DNA of 64,000 nt from Eopsaltria australis (GCA_034509425.1 JAVTVJ010000012.1:8095001-8159000), one strand, 5' to 3'; counted from the stretch's first letter, positions 32,742 through 47,164 are shown. Numbers and translations are program-made. The notes: generated from the sequence alone by a model not told the origin.

Positions 32742-35700
32742 GATGTAATGGGGAGCGTAATTATTGTTCTACTTACAGAAAGGTGACATTCCACTTCAAT
32801 GTAACTTTCAAGTGCAGCTTTTAAGAGAAACCATGTCTTAAAGGGAAGCTGGAAGAGTTTAGAGGTACATGTTTTAATGAGTTTTAATGAGATGTAATAA
32901 GCTTTGAGTTTGGGTTTCAGTCTTCAGGGTGAAAAGCACCCAAGGTGATTTTTCCATCACATTCCCAGATCAAACGCTGTAAGAATTTAACCTGGGAGGC
33001 ATTGCTTGAACACTGGCTGTTCCTGAAGGTGTTTGGATGTTGCATGTGCTATGTGTGTGTCTGTCCTCAAACACCAGCCTCCATTTTGTACATGAGCTTG
33101 ACTGGAAGGCAAAAGACACACCTTTGTCTTGCTCCATGACCCTGATGGCAATTTTTGCCTCAGTAGATGTCTTCCCTTTGATCAGTGTGAGTCTTTCAAT
33201 TATTTTTCCCTTTTAATTTGTGTTAACTGAGTTTATCGGGTGATTCCAGGAGGGCACACTCCATCTGCCCAGCCTCAGAGCTTCCTTTCCAGCAGCATAA
33301 CTTCTTCTCATTTGTTTACATGACTGTACTGGACCACTGTGAAGCAATTCCACAAGCAATAATGCAGGTGTTGCATTTTTCTGTCATTGCCTTTCGTAAG
33401 ACATAACTCTCCACTGACACTGAAAAGTGGTAGGAGACCCAGAAGCTGCATTGTTGTTTACTGGCAATATAAGCCATGTCCAGGGCTCTGTCCTCACTCC
33501 TCAGAGCAGTGGGCTGTCTCAGGCCCCATTTAATTCACAAGCCTGGATTTTAAACAGTTTTGGATCCCTTCACGATCACTCCATCAATCTTGCTTCCCTC
33601 AGTTTTTGTGCTTTTGTTTAGTTTCACGCTAGAAGAAAGTTTAAAGAAATGTGCTAAGACTCCCATATAGGGTGAGTAAATACCCCATACATTTCAGAAA
33701 AATTGCTACAAAATGAAGGGATTTGCTCTCACATTGAACAGAATTAATAAGAAGTTGTAGCTGATAAATTAAATAGTTATTAAAAACAGCCTGGAGCAAA
33801 GTTTCTGCAATCAAACTGTACTCTGCTTTTAATTTAAAAATCAGCAAATGCTGAGGTACATTTTTCAACCTCCTTTTAGAAGTGTCCTGAAACTAAAATG
33901 TGAATTCTCCTTAACAGGAGGTTTATTGATGTGAATCTAAATTTCACCAGCATGTCCTGTGTTAGATCATCCACCTCTGGGCACAGGGAAAACCAAAGGC
34001 TGTTCCCAAGAGAAACCCATGTTATGAATGGTTTTAAAATTCTTCAGAGCTCCTATCCACTTCCAAATGTCATTAATGGGGAGGATCCGAAACCTTCCTC
34101 TGAACCCTGTCATTTTGCATGTTGAAACCCTGGCTTGAATTCAGGTCTCCACCTCAGCTTCTTGTAAATGTTAATATTCAAGTAGAACAAAAACCTTAGA
34201 GGCAATTACAGCATGAACATCTCTTCTTGTTTATGTATAGTAGCTGATAGCAAGGTCTGCAATAATAATCTGTGTTTATACATGTGCTGTTCAATGTAAC
34301 AGTTGGGTACAAAATACCTTTTAACTGTCACAAGAAAATAACTGGATTGATGTCACTTTTTGCTTGTCTGAATATAATTATTTGCCTTGCGGGGACCAGT
34401 TCCACTTTTGTCATGTTATTTATAATTTTTGAATACAATCGTGATAAATTAGGCTCGTTTCTAAGGTAAACAATACTGGAGCCAAGCAGCTGTCTCTGTA
34501 CATGTGCATGTTATCACAGCTGATATCAAGTCCAAGTCAGACTCCTTGCCTTGCTTGGACCTTTCTTTAACCTTTCAGGCTTATTCAGGGAAATGGGACC
34601 ACTCTATTTTCTTATTAAAAATATGGCTTTGTGAAAAGCTGAACTTATTTTTTAAATCCTTTCTTTTCTGGTTCAGAAAGACTGTAACAATCATATTTTT
34701 CTAAACTGCCTATTGCTTGTGTTGGGAAATTATATAGAGATATATATTTTGCTCTACAGATTTCCATGCACTTTTGGAACTCTTTGTTTTCATAGATAAA
34801 TCCTCCTATTTGCTAGAATTAGCTCAAAAAGCTGTAAGCTTCTGTATACTGACTCTGTGAAATTCTATAAAAATGCAGCTGCATTGAAAGACTGACTTTA
34901 TGTTTTATGTAAATTGTTAGAGCTAAGTCATCCTTAGTGTTATGCTATGCAAGATGTACAGAAAGAAATCAGGTCATTGTTTTGAAAGGCTGGACAGCGT
35001 TATGTCACACTTCCTAAAAAGTCCCAACTGAAAGTCAGGGAAGTTTATGCCAGAAATGGTACCATTTTGGGCCCTGACTCTGTAGTTTTTTCACACTGTT
35101 TAGAATCTTATTTCAAAATTAATCCCATGAAATTTTATGGGAAATATTAAAAATAAGAGCCAGTGGTGTGTGAATAGCTATGATTGAATAAGCACCTTTT
35201 CAAATGAAGAACAGAGCCTTTTAAGTAGTTAAGAGGCTATGATTTGAGTATTTCAGGACAACTTTTTGTGGTTTTTTCTGAGCTGTGTACTCCTCCTGTG
35301 TATTGTGGATTTACTCCATAGCTGAAATGCCACATTAAATTGATTGAAGCCCCATGAACAGATGAACATAATAGAAAGCTGCAGTGAAATATTGCAGAAA
35401 ATGGCCTGATTTCATTCTTCAGAGCAATAGTTAAAGTAACTCACAGCCTTGGCTTCTTTGCACCTGTGAAGCAGAGGCTCTTGTTTTGTACCTCAGCTGT
35501 AGTATAACATGGAAGGATTTCTGCTCTTTGCTTGGAAAATACTGTCTATTCCTCATCCTTGTCAAAGCATAATATTTTCTCCAGTAAAAAAATCTGATTC
35601 TTCAGGACTCATCAGGGAGTTAAGGGGCAGCCACATTATTCCAAAAGTTTATCCCTCGATGACAAATAAAATATGATGTGACTTTGCTGTTTGAAAGTAG

Positions 35701-38700
35701 GATCAAGAGACTGGAAATTCATCACCCCAAGCCCTTGCCTGTTCTCTGATGCTCCACTGTTACCAATGAACTGTGTTGAATTGGATTATAAAATTCAGAG
35801 TATTTTATTGCATGTGTCCTTTTTGGAAATGAAAATATAGTGGTATTTGATGTCGCAGTTATAATGCAGTAAATAAACACACGTGCATTTCTTTTTAAGG
35901 ACTTTTAGATTATTTTGGGTGGTGGTTACACATTTTTGCTGTGCTTGTTTCATACCATCAGAGCTGGGCTGACCTAGAAACAACGAGAACAAGTGAAGCA
36001 AGGATAAAATTTGCTGCTGCCTGCCTCTCTGCTCAGGTGTCACTGGAAGATGGCTGCACTAAATGTAGCTACTTCATTCTAGTCCTTTGAGATTGAACAG
36101 CAAATGTCAGCTTTTCTGTAAGTTATTTAAACAGGATTCTACTGGACCTGAAGAAAATGCGGATTTGCTAAATCATATTATGATGCACGATGATTTCTTA
36201 TGATATTGGCCCCTGACATTCTCTGTGGGGTTCTCCTCAATCCCAAACCTGGTAAGACAAAGGGGAGTTTTTGTGAGAAGCTTGGGTTTGAAGTTAACAC
36301 CAATCACACACAGTGAGTGAGCAGTTTATTGGTGTAACCACTGCTGGCCTCTCCGAAGAGCAATCACTGCCGCGTGTGTGCATGGATGCACAACTCTCAT
36401 TAGCGTCCAGGTAATTGCTGGTTTCTTTCCTTAGTCTTTATGAGACAAAGTCTGCCAGTATCCCTACTATCAAAGGGCTCCACAGGCAGTTATTTCTGGA
36501 CAAGCAGAAAACCACTACAATTTTTTGGAGAACCTGTGGGTTAGGTTCCCTGTTGCTTTTATGAGCACACTGGGCTTTATGCAGCTCTTTGACTTCTCTC
36601 AGGCATTTGGACCATGTGATCCTGTGCCTTCCTATGCGCTGTTTCCTGCTAAGCCCTCAAAAGTACAAATGCAGACACCTCAGCTGATCATAGCTGTGTC
36701 AAAGTTGGAGCTGCAGCCCAAATCCCTCCCAGAAAAGAATGGGGTAAAACAAGCCCAGGGCTGTAGGCGCAGCAGACTGTCATGGTGGGACAGTCACATT
36801 CCCATTAGGTCTACAATTGATGCACAAAAGAAATTTCTGGTTTTACAGGTTTTTGTTTTTCCTTTGCAATGCATTTTTTCATCTTGCAGCTTGTTTTTTG
36901 TGAAGCCAGAAAGCAGCCTCTTTGTGTTTATCAGACCTGTTCTTCTGGAACCAGCAAAAGAACTAGGGGCTTCATTTTGTCCTAGACACCATACAGAGAC
37001 CAGGAAAGACTTTTGTCCAGCAGAGAGGAAAAGTGCCTGTGAACAGATGAAATAGCTCATGCTTGTCTGGGGAATGAATATTTTGTTGACCAAGTTCAGC
37101 CTGCAAACAACTCTACAGCTGATTGGTGGGAGTTGGGACACTCAACAAGAATTATTATGAACTTTTAGAGGACAATGAAATACTCCAGGTAGTTATAAAT
37201 CTCTTAAGTCATATATTACTGGAGAAACACCTGTTTTAGATAGCAACCCTGATGCTAGAGGATAGAAGTACACGTTGTAGCAGCAAAAGGTGGCAAGTTC
37301 AATAAATAAGAATAATAGGGTAAGACCCTCAAGTGGAGTAAATCAGTGTAGCTTCATTGAAGCTGTTGGAACTAAGTCAATTTACAGCAGTAAGAATCTG
37401 GCTTCTAGTCAACAGGGATTTTACAGAATGCTTAAAACCTTTCCATTTAGAGAGTTCTCTGCCTTATGTCTGTGCACTAAATCGTATTCACACCAAGTCC
37501 TTGCTGTAATAATGAGGTCATTTCGGATGTGAGTGTTCATTATATGCTTAGGTAAATTAAGGGGAAAAAATACATCATTAGCAAAGTCTTAAATAAAGGA
37601 TGGAGCAAGGTTAGCGAGTGAGAACTATTTAAATAAAATCAATCTCAGCCCTGGAGAGTTAATGGGGAGTGGCTTTCTATGGAAAAAGGCTGATGGTGTG
37701 TTGATGCTGCACATAGAAGCTGAGCACTACAGCCATGAGAGATTGAAAGCAGGGACTGAGGTTTTTTCTAGGTTAATGTTTCAAGCTTTCTAAACTTCAT
37801 TCTGTGACATACCATGAATGCAGCCTAGGTTTCCAGCTTCAGAAAAATGCTCTGATAAACACATATTGCTGGAGCAAATGAAACTGAAGGCTCATCCGGT
37901 TTTACTGTAGCACTCGTAGTATTAAGAGGGATTGTAATATAATCCTCTTCAATGAATAACCCTAACAGATGTTATCAAGGTTGCTCTGTATGAGCTGTGG
38001 ACCTCTTGCTAGAACTCCCTCTGTGGAAGTCCAGTTCATAAATTGTCCTAATGGGCTGCCTGCCTCGTCCTGCTGCTGCCGCGGCATGAAAAGGAGGTGG
38101 TTACCAGCAGCCTTGAAAGCCGGCATTATTCCCATCTGCTTTTCATTACAATGCTGCTAAATATTTCATGCTTTTTGTTTTACAAACAAATAAGAGCAGA
38201 ACTAATCTTTTTTGTTTAATGTTCTTTGATTGACATTTCAGGGAGGAAAAATTTTTTGGGTTTGTTTTGGTTTTTTTCTTTACTTCAGATCTCTGCAAAA
38301 GCTTTTAATGGAAGATAGAGCAGATTTCCGTTGACTTTTCTGGTGGGCTTTTTATGGCACCATTGATACAGGAAAAGATATGGGGGAAATCCAGATGATG
38401 AATGTGCTGTTCAATCAGCTGGGATTTCTTTGCTTGCAAGGAGATAACTCGATGAAGTGCAAACAGAGACAGGGAGCAGACGTTGACTGCTTGTCAGCTA
38501 TATACAGAGCTATCTCTGGCTGGGGCTGCTGGAAAACACAGCAGCTATTAGTCCTCCTTTGCCCTTTCACAGCGCCCTGTCAGAGGGTCCCCAAGCACTG
38601 CAGCCAGAGCCATCCATTAAACCTCAGGGCAACAAGTCTGTTAAATTGCTGCTTCTTTACAAGAAGGGGGAAGGCAGCCCTGGGAGGATTCAGCAGACAT

Positions 38701-39130
38701 TTTAACCCCCTGGTTCCCTAAACTCCCACTGAGGTGATTGAGTGAAGGCATTCCTGTGGGCACTCTGCATCTCCAGCATCAGGTGCTGTCTCTGTCCCAG
38801 AGGGATGTAGGTGACCCAGCTCCACACAGGGACCTTCATCTCCAGGGCAGAGGTAGGGAGGGGGTCAGGAGTCCCCCTGGGATATGCAGTCTCAGGCCTG
38901 TGGATATGCTGGAAGAAGGTTTTGAGTGCTTTCTTTCCAACCAAAGCATCGCCAGGCACAGAGCAAGGTCGCTTGGCCGATGCTGTTCCACTCGAGTGGC
39001 AGTGTTGCCTGGTTTGTCTGGTGTTTGGACAAATACCTTCATTAGAGCACCCAGTGGGCTGTGTCAGGGGTGAGGCCTAATTGCAGAGTGAGATGAAAGT
39101 ATGAAATGTCCCTCAGAAAGAGCTAAATAC
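32742..39130. other. intergenic, no supported gene
   Basis: Nothing with splice context or family resemblance was found. It includes a short tandem ttttaatgag duplication near 32874-32891, a 204-codon open frame on the plus strand at 36444-37055 of unknown meaning, and a T/G-rich stretch at 38247-38280. Confidence 0.6.
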
Positions 39131-39660
39131 TCATAGAATCACAGGATGTTTTGGGTTGGAAGGGACTTTTAAAGATCATCTCAATCCAACCCCCGCTCCT
39201 GCCATGAGCAGGCACACCTTCCACTAGAACAGTTTGCTCAAAACGCCATCTGCCTTGCCTCGAACACTTTCAGGGATGGGGCATCCACAAGTTCTCTGGA
39301 AAACCTGTTCCAGTGCCTCACCACCTTCAGAGTAAAAAATTTCTTCCTAATACCTAATCTACCTTCTTTTGGTTTAAAAACATTAGCTTTTATCCTATTG
39401 CTATCCATCCATATAAAAAAGTCTCTTTCCCTCTTTTTTATAAGCCCCCTTTAGGTACAGGAAAGTGCCAAAAGGTTTCCCTGGAGCCTTCTCTTCTCCA
39501 GGCTGAACAAGCCCAACTCTGTCAGCCTGTTTTCATGGGAGAGGTACTCCAGCCCTCAGATCATCTCTGTGTCCCTCCTCTGGACTCACTCCAGAAGGTT
39601 CACATCCTGGGGCCCCAGAGCTGGACACAGGACTCCAGGGGTCTCACAAGAGCAGAGTAA
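39131..39660 (-). mobile_element. CR1 LINE fragment, 5'-truncated, antisense
   Basis: On the minus strand this ends in the typical avian CR1 3' terminus (here read as tcatagaatcacagg... then ttgggttggaagggac). It covers the usual landmarks: the block around aacctgttccagtgcctcac, the segment ctccaggctgaacaagccca, and tcctctggactcactccag. It stops at about 39660, where a fuller CR1 would continue, so it is 5'-truncated as most avian copies are. It encodes no intact protein. Confidence 0.93.
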
Positions 39661-42654
39661 ATATCAAGAAAAGATAAATGGTCCCTTCTCTCAGCCTGTT
39701 GCAGCCTGAACCTGCAATGGTGTAGCAGTGTATCAGTGCAGATGGTTAAATCACCATGCTACATTTGACCACATAGTAATATTTTTATATCATTGCACAA
39801 ACAGAAATGAGTTTGTCTGATCCACTCTCGAGGCAAATTCTTTGCATTTATTGCAGGATTAATTTTCCCCTGATGGCTGATGCATCAACCACCCCATCCC
39901 TTTCTCCCATAATCGCTGGCCTGAATTCAGAGGCAGAAGCGAGCCTTGGGGCCTGACCCTAATGCTTGCCTGCAAATAGGCTTTATGACTTACACTGAAC
40001 AAGACACCCAAGCAGTAACATTATATACTGCTTTCTATATTGTATTTCTTATTCTTCTGACATTTTCCTTACGAGGATCTCAAGGCCCGCTGCAAGGCTT
40101 GACTAATTCTCAACAGTCATCTGTGCATTGAGTTCTTCTTGCTTAAATATTATTGCCAGAGCTGAAGATTGCTGTTCTTGAGCATCTTTCTACAACAGCA
40201 CACAATAGTTTCACTCAGGACTGTAAAAATAAATTGTAAAGGTCACAGTTCGTTGCATTTTTTTCATTTTCATAGAGGATTTTGACGTTCCTCTTAAAAA
40301 ATTTCTAATCCAGGAATAGTAAATGCCGAGTCATAAAAGCTTAGGAAATGGGTCGAATCCAGAGTGCAAGGCAGCATTACAGTGTCTGATCTGCTGTCCC
40401 TGATAATACTCTCATAAGACAAGGGTCTCTTTTTTTTTTTTTCCTCCATTCCTGAATAAATGAATTGCAGCATGTATGAAATCTCCAGAGGCCATCTGTG
40501 ACTGTAATTCATTTACCCACTGTATTATGGAACAGATTTTCCAGTGAGTTCAAAACTCGGGAAAGGAGGGAAGGGTATAGTATGATGAGAAGGATCTGTG
40601 ATCCGTATCTAAAAGTAAAAATATTATTCAATTGTCATATTTGATGGATAAAGTGTCTGACACACCAGGCAAAGCCATAGCAACTAGATAAATATGTTTA
40701 AAACATTTAATTTTGATACATTAAGAATGAGTTGAAGCAGGGTCTTATCGACACTGAAATTAAACAGACATTTCTAAGTTCCTAAAAGCCTCTGATTTTG
40801 TTTAGCTTGGAAGAAAATTTGCTGTAGATAACTTGGAAGTGTAAGGGGAAGTTGGACTTGGTGCACAAAGGAGCAGCTCTGACAGGTCAGGACTAGCAAT
40901 TACCTTTCTTCTTCATCTGTTATTTTCCAAGTGCCAGCAGCCCCTACTTCATTTGTGTTAGACCACAAGAGGCCTCTCGGCAAACTTACAGACCCTTGGC
41001 TTCTGCTTTTAAATTGAAATTAGTACATTCATTTACGACTTTAGCTGCTACAAAAATATTTTTCTATATAAGGCACTCTCAGTATTTCAGTAGTGCTGTT
41101 AACATTCAGTAATTGTAATTAGTAACACATCCTCATGAACAGCCATTTGGTTATGTGGCTGTAAGCATCAGATTTCCTCCCTGAGTAATTCCAAGGATGT
41201 CACTGAAGCTGCAGCAGGAATGAATTTGGTCCATGGCAGCTGGCAGGGTTCATGTTTACTCTGCAGATCACCTTGGTACCCATTGAAGGGTTTTCATTCT
41301 GCACCAGGTTGTGTGTTTCCTCATAAAGTGATACTGTGCAGAAGAGGGAAACACTGCAAACTTCTAAAAATTGATTTCTGTAGACATCTGATCAAGAGTT
41401 CTGGATGAAGGAGGAAAATGTTCTCCTCCAGGCAGTAATTAGGGGGCTCTGTTAGAGCAGAGAGGAGTGGAAAGAAGGCAAGAGAAGGGGCAAGGCTCCA
41501 GAGGAGAAGCTTCCTTTGCCATCAATCTGAAATCAATGGAATGTGCTACACTGAGCCCTTCATCTGAAGCCCCTGGCACCTGAAGGCACCAACACCAATT
41601 TTTTTCCTCCTAATGCATCAGGCCATCAAATATCTTTCTTCTAAGCCAGTGCAGAAGTGAAGAAGATGCACACAACCATTTTCTACTTCTTCAAAGGGTT
41701 GCAAACACACCTTGCCTGACTCACATGGGCATTGTGGGGCCTGAACTGAGAAAGGGCTGGAGAAGAGCTGAGCATTAACAGTGCAGCTTCAGCCTCTGGA
41801 GAAGGAGTCACAGCTCCTCAGTTGTGCAAAGCAAGCCAAGTGTGCTTGCCTGGGGACTGTGAGCCTAATACTGTTACATGGCTCCATTACTGCTTTCAAA
41901 TTGACCATCACAACTCACTAGGGATGAAGTAAATGATGATTGTATTTCTTTTTTGCTCACATCTTCCCATCTGTAGCAGATAAAATACTTTGCAGAGTGC
42001 CCACAATGCTGAGTGTATTTTTTTAATACATTACTGGCAAAACATTCAGTGACAGGGCATCATACATACCAGCAGAACTGTATATTTTCAACAATTCATT
42101 TTTCCAGTGGAGAACTAAGATGTTGGCAGAAATGTGTTTTTATTAGTGCAATTATGTCTATGCAACAGGCTTTTTTTGCATGCCTATATACATATATATC
42201 ATTATATCCGTGGTCAACAAAATTTGTATTGTCAAGCTTGTCTATGCAAGAGATTAGTAATTAAAACCAGTGTAGGCTCCTCTCTGTCTCAGCTCTTCCT
42301 GCTACTCTTCAAAAAATGGGATAATGGTGAGAAATGTGACTGATTGTTTTGGCATTATCACTTAATTACACAGGGTGGCAATTTGGTCCCAGAAAACTAA
42401 ATTCAATTAAAAAAAACCAAAAAAAAAAAAACCAAAAATCATTCTAAACCCAAATTCCCAAGGCTAAATAAGAAAATGGAAATAAAGGAAAGATGCAGAA
42501 GTAAGGTTAAAAGCAAAGAATAATATATTTTATGTCTGGAAAACAAAAACCATAAATGACAAATGAAGTGGCAGCTTTCTAAAAAAGAAAAGAGGAAAGT
42601 GGGGCGAGCTGCAGATGAAAATGCTGCTCCAGGAAGAAGAGGAGGGATCTGGTA
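39661..42654. other. intergenic, no supported gene
   Basis: No gene was recognised. It contains a T run at 40430-40442, a TAATTGTAATTA motif at 41110-41121, and an A-rich stretch at 42408-42437. The rest is unremarkable. Confidence 0.6.
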
Positions 42655-42694
42655 GGGAGTGGGAGTGGGAGTGGGAGTGGGAGTGGGAGTGGGC
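42655..42694. repeat. GGGAGT hexamer repeat
   Basis: About 6.5 copies of GGGAGT/GGGAGTG in tandem. Antisense open frames through it (PTPTPT, SHSHSH) are repeat artefacts. Confidence 0.95.
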
Positions 42695-45600
42695 AGGAAG
42701 GAGAGGGTTACACATGACTCTGAGCACAGGGCTGATCCAGTGGGAGGGTGACACAGAGGTAACAGCCTGAAAACACAACACGCCCTTCGTGTAGGCACCA
42801 GCTAGGGCTGGGGTTTCTGTTCTGCTTCCAGCTAGGTCATGAGTGTCTTTTGGTCACAGGTGGAACCAGGGCTAAATCCTACTCTCCCCCCCTTGGCTTT
42901 CCTTCATTTCACAGGGCAATGGCAATTTCGCGCTTTGGGAATCTGGCTTTAAATAAGTGGAAAGGAACTGGGGGAAACTAGATGTTTTCCATGACCAGCT
43001 GTGGGTACCTGACTTGCAGGAGATCCATGAGAGACGGGGTTGGAGTAGAGGCAGAGTCTCAGGCACAGCCTGAGCATGGGAGCTGCATCCTGGTGCTGCT
43101 GGGGGACGCTGGTGCCAACTCCCATCCACCCCATACAGCTGAGCAGGGACCTCCAGGAGCTGATCTGAAAAAAGGGGATAAACAGGGCTCTGCAGTCTGA
43201 CCTGCCTATGGATCACACCCCAGCTCTGTGCCCTGAAGCCATGCTGGGTTTCCCAAGGGCAGAGGAGCCAGCAAGGCAGCATCCCAGGCAGTGAGGATCC
43301 AGTCTGGGCACAGCCGCCAGGCTGGAAGGGCACAGCCATGCCAGGGATCTGCTGCCCACACCTCAGCTTGTTTCCTCAGCACTGAGCAGAAAAGCTAAAT
43401 GCCTTCTGCTAATAATCACGTCTAGAGATACTTTTTAATAACACTTCCAATCAAGAGTCACGTTGCTTATGGTAAGAAATTCCAAACTGATCTTCTTCCA
43501 CACTGTCACTCTCCTGCTGTGCTTGGCTCTCCAGCTCTCTTAGGGCAGCTGGCAGGGGAAAAAGTGCTCCTGGCACAGGGGAATGCCCAACCCCCTGCAG
43601 AGGAGCCAGAGGCTGCACAGCAGCTGGCCCCAGCCCTGTGTGCAGGCAAGCTGGCAGGGAACCTGTGAGTCTGGTCTCCATCAGACATTTGGCAGAACTA
43701 ACCCACACCCAGGGATCCTTCTAACCAGCAGTTACACCCATTTCCCCTCCAAAACCACCTCAGCAGTGCTGTACTGAAGACAGAAACCAGCCAAAATCAG
43801 CTTCTGGCCATGCCCATTGCCACAGGGCACCCACATGCTGTGTCTCTGCCTCCTGGGCTGTCTCCAGCCACCTCAGACAGTGTTGGGCTGCAGAGCTGCA
43901 CTGCAGTGCAGTCCTCTCCAGAGGGCACTTGGCAAAGTTTCAGGGAAGCTAGAGGGAAAGGTTTGATGGAGAGTAGGGGTAAATTTCTGTATGCAAGTAG
44001 TTAACCACAGCTAGTGCCTGCCTGCTGTGCTGGAAGGACAGTTGGGGAATCTGGGTATCTCCTTTCACTCCAGAGCAGTCCTGAAACACAAGGTTTCATC
44101 CCAGAATGAGCAATCCTGGCCACAGCTGTCTTCCTGGGGCCAAATTTTGAGAAGAGCTATTCCTGCTCTTGTATGCAGTGCCCTTTCAGACAGCGACAAA
44201 TGGTTTGTATTTGTCCTTGATAAAAGCCACGCCTTGTCTGAGTTATTTTTACAGCATTTTAACCACTAGTCAATCACCTTGGTTTTGTGGGAAGAGCTAA
44301 ATGCAGCAATTAGAAAGAACCAGACACAGTGCAACAATATTTAGTGGTGTGTTTGGCAGTGGTGTCCCATACTCACCTCACATGGCAGAGTGCATGACCC
44401 TGTGAGCTGGCAGATGGGTCATGCAGGAGGGGAATGGCCAATGTGTGTATTGCTGGGTGATTCCTCCACGACAGCAGAAAGGTTTAATTTATTATGACAG
44501 AAAACAGGGTCAGGAGGAAAATATTTGTGATAAGCAGGAGAAGAAATGTGTTTTCTTTGGTGCCACTTTCTTCCCAGCCTTGGAAAATGGAAGTCAACAT
44601 CCTGTGGAGCTGTATTGGATCAAGCTGGTAAATCAAGGTAGCTACCATGAATACAGGTGTCATGTTATTGCTATCTGGATGTCACATTGCCCTGGATTTC
44701 TTTGCCTATATTGAGGAAAAACTTGGTTTCCATATAAATGGACACTGGTTGTGTTAGAGCACAGACAGCTCTTGCATTTGTGCAAATTTATTGATATTGG
44801 AGAAAGAAGAAAGGCAGAACTTACCTAGTGGCATCCAAAAGATATCTAAAATCTAACAAAAATCACACCCAGACATGCATGCCATGCTGCTCACTCCCTG
44901 CTCAGATGAGTGCAGGTAGGAGTGCCAGCAGCTGGCTGAAAAAGGATCCCTTCTGGTTTTAAACCCGTTTGTGTCACATCTCACCCGTGAGGAGCCTGGC
45001 AGGCAGGTAGCAGTGACAAAAGCCAGGCAGTTTCACAAGCAGAGAAGTCCCTGAGGTCTGTGTGCTGGGGCCACCCGCCTGGGAGCCCAGATCCCTTCTA
45101 GGGAGGTGCAACCCCAGAGTGCTGGGCACTCACTCAGTAAAAAGCTGCCATATGAGAGCAGCTGGGAATGGACTATGATCTGCAGAATAAGAGATGATCT
45201 GATTTTTAAAGGATTTTTGTTTGGAGGACTTGTCTGATAAGGCTCTTCTTGAAGCTCCCATGTGCTGACCTTGGATGCAATTGCATTCCTAGTTTATATC
45301 TCTAATTTGCACTGTTGCTATGGGAAACTCTTTCGGGGCTCGTGTGTGTGCATGCACACACGAGGCTGTGCATGCTTCCCAAGGGAAGGTGGCGGACTCC
45401 ATTTCCTCTGCCCCTTTTATACCACAGCCTGAAACATTTGTGTTTAAATTCCATCGTGAAAAACCTCTTCTGTTTCAACCAGCCAAAAACAGCTGCTATT
45501 TCTTCCTTTGTTTGAAATAGCAAAGCAAAACAGTGTTTACTTTAATTCTTGAAAGTGTCACAGATAATCTGTGGGATGGAGTCCTCATTTTCCATGCACT

Positions 45601-47164
45601 CCAAAACCATGGAGTGTCACGCACAGCTGTCAGTAGTACAAAAAATGAAATCAAGTTGCTTAGCTCAGACAAAAACAGATAAAAGTTCTGTGTGCATTTC
45701 CCTGTAAGAAAAAAGGTAGAAGGGATGAGAAGAATCTTAATACAAAAGAAATGTGAGGATATTAGGCACTCACAAGAGGATAAAAGAATCTGAAATCTGC
45801 CAGTAAAGAGGGATCTGTTGCCTTCCTGAAGCATGGGGATCTAATTACTCTCTTCTTCCCCCTCTTCATTATAAAGCAACTATTGCAGAACATAAATGAC
45901 CTTGTAGACTCATGAGATATTCCTGCCAAAAAGCATGTCCATTATCAAGTAATACATTTTCTGCTTGTGCAGTTCCAGTGTTCTCTTTTGAAAAGCAGTA
46001 AGTTCTCTTCTGTCTCCCTTATCACATTTCAGGATGCCTTTAGTCAAAGGTCTCTGCTTATTCAGTAGTTCATGTCAAATTTACTTCAGTAAGCAAAACT
46101 TAGAATTCTTTCAGAATTGCTTTCCTGTTCCCCAGTGAGGGAAGTGTTAGACTTGCTCTTTCTCTCACTAAAATACACTTGAGGTTTGCTCTTGATTTCA
46201 TGGAAGCCATGAAGATATGAGACAATAGTTTTTGAGCCTAAGTCTCTCCAGAGCTATTCTAATTCACTTTCTGCAAGAAATCAACAGTGGAAAAAAAGTA
46301 AGCTTTTGGGACAAACACTTCAGAAAGTTAGAAACTATTTTAAAAATTCATTGTAGCTCAAGTCCTCCTGGCCTCCTGTACAGTATAGCGTGAAACCTGG
46401 GTCTTTGATAGGGAATAACTTTAGGCTGAAGTCAGACAACAATAATTCCTGATAAACAATAACCCCCAAATGCTAGAAGCAGTCTGAAATGGGGCAGCTG
46501 CACCCCAGTGCCTTTGGGGATAGCTGTGACCAGCCCTCCCTCCGGCCCAGCTACAAGATGCTGGTTGGCATCAACTGCAGCCAGGCCATGGACCATCCAT
46601 GCACATGACCATGCAGTGGGAATGGTCACTGCAAAAAGTAGTACTATAAATGCATCTCAGAATCCCAAATTCAGGTAAGTATGTCGGCCTCTGATGCCAA
46701 AACCTGGATTTAAGGGCTTTGCTTCATGATACATTTAGTGAGACAATAATAGAAGATCATAGTTTTGTTAAAAGTAAGCAAGTATCCACTATTTTGCTAA
46801 GAGAGTGAGTCTTTTGTTTGCTCAAAATAACTCATAAATTGGAGCTGTGCCCTTAATAATACAGCTACTTGCTTTCATTAAAGAAAAATTTAAAATTGCT
46901 ACAGTTATTGTGTCCCAAATTTTATTCAGTCATAATGGTATTCAGGTTTTTATTGTTGCTGTAAAACATTCAGGCTTTTCAGTCCCATGAATGGAACACC
47001 AACCATCCATGTGTGGTGCACTTTCTATCAGACAATTGCAGGTTTGCAGCAAAAGAAAATTAAAAAAGAAACAGAGTTTGCAATAAAAGAGTCCAAGAAA
47101 TTCAGGGAAATGTTCTGCTCTTTTTAAAGAGATTTTTCTTGCTGGGAACTGTGAGTTACAATCA
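42695..47164. other. intergenic, no supported gene
   Basis: Somewhat GC-richer at 42.9-44.1 kb, which makes open frames longer by chance (minus 42872-43339, 155 codons). A 22-base alternating purine-pyrimidine stretch with a palindromic core lies at 45341-45362. A consensus donor-like CAG|gtaagt occurs at about 46675 on the plus strand, without a convincing exon before it. No RNA gene was seen. Confidence 0.55.

Noticed and set aside
42439..42798. Minus-strand 119-codon open frame with PTPTPT
   Set aside because: It is generated by the GGGAGT repeat.
42872..43339. Minus-strand 155-codon open frame
   Set aside because: The region is GC-richer, so long frames occur by chance; no domain, start context or splice sites are convincing.
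46481..46676. Possible plus-strand exon ending at a consensus CAG|gtaagt
   Set aside because: The only coding-looking frame is closed by TGA well before the donor, and no acceptor or family match was found.
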